From Catellatospora sp. KI3 (GTDB taxonomy: Bacteria; Actinomycetota; Actinomycetes; Mycobacteriales; Micromonosporaceae), in contig NZ_JASAMB010000018.1 in assembly GCF_029948125.1 (NCBI RefSeq), forward strand, positions 121,307-185,306: a stretch of 64,000 bases of DNA, in the 5' to 3' direction. The notes under the pieces are model-generated. The model searched no databases and was not told the origin of the DNA. It saw nothing but the letters and a program-made list of their open reading frames with translations. Positions 63,967 to 64,000 of the stretch are shown here, piece after piece (position 1 is the stretch's first letter; every line of letters begins with the position of its first letter). A program made the translations under genes and the position numbers.

Positions 63967-64000
63967 TATCGCAAACACGCGCCGTACACCTCAGCCCTTC

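Overview
The window is chromosomal DNA from a very high-GC Gram-positive actinomycete, most likely a member of the Micromonosporaceae. Evidence for this is the strong GC bias at third codon positions, the many GTG starts, an F420-type PPOX protein, a conservon-type sensor kinase with a Roadblock partner, many secreted Ser/Pro-linker enzymes and LacI/GntR/TetR sugar-style regulators. The placement within a family is inference. I see no tRNA, rRNA, CRISPR array, prophage, transposase or plasmid replication gene. The window looks like an accessory-rich but stable chromosome arm.

Layout. 1-5 kb: the 5' part of a sugar-binding lipoprotein gene with a CebR-like operator, an ArfB-type ribosome rescue factor, a 2OG-Fe(II) oxygenase and a secreted LamG/PKD protein. 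5-16 kb: an FAD dehydrogenase, a carboxylesterase, a signal-less BtuF-like protein, a large GGDEF/EAL protein, a coiled-coil secreted protein, a MaoC dehydratase and an expansin/CBM2 protein. 16-24 kb: a two-gene HhH-OmpA/BON operon, a PQQ-type sugar dehydrogenase, and an operon of Nit-type histidine kinase, Roadblock protein and TAXI lipoprotein. 24-29 kb: a secreted-protease island (trypsin, M14 carboxypeptidase, V8-like protease, small lipoprotein) in which two enzymes share a near-identical C-terminal P-domain. 29-38 kb: a duplicated double-GNAT pair, an adaptor/MacB ABC exporter operon, a sulfite-oxidase-like/ferredoxin-reductase/DUF6510 operon and citrate synthase. 38-45 kb: a deaminase, an epimerase, a RecD2 helicase, a BBE flavoprotein and an LCP protein. 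45-47 kb: a compact cluster of small stress-type genes preceded by SigB-like promoters. 47-57 kb: an ABC-F protein, an ECF sigma/membrane protein pair, a GntR regulator split into two overlapping genes, a TetR/membrane protein pair, and a divergent ADPS-like oxidase / glycerol-3-phosphate dehydrogenase pair. 57-64 kb: an agmatinase relic, two secreted surface proteins, a ManD-like/SDR sugar-acid operon and a LacI regulator.

Two dispersed hairpin families stand out, each with four copies, lying in gaps at gene ends. One ('B') has about 21-bp arms around a conserved inner GAATC/GATTC stem. The other ('A') is a pair of mutually complementary GAAGGGGCCCTTC arms. Several genes have a TANNNT-like box 6-8 nt before the start codon and no Shine-Dalgarno sequence, suggesting leaderless mRNAs. 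The best candidates for under-described biology are the kinase/Roadblock/TAXI operon, the structured B repeats, the SigB-like small-gene cluster and the split GntR gene.
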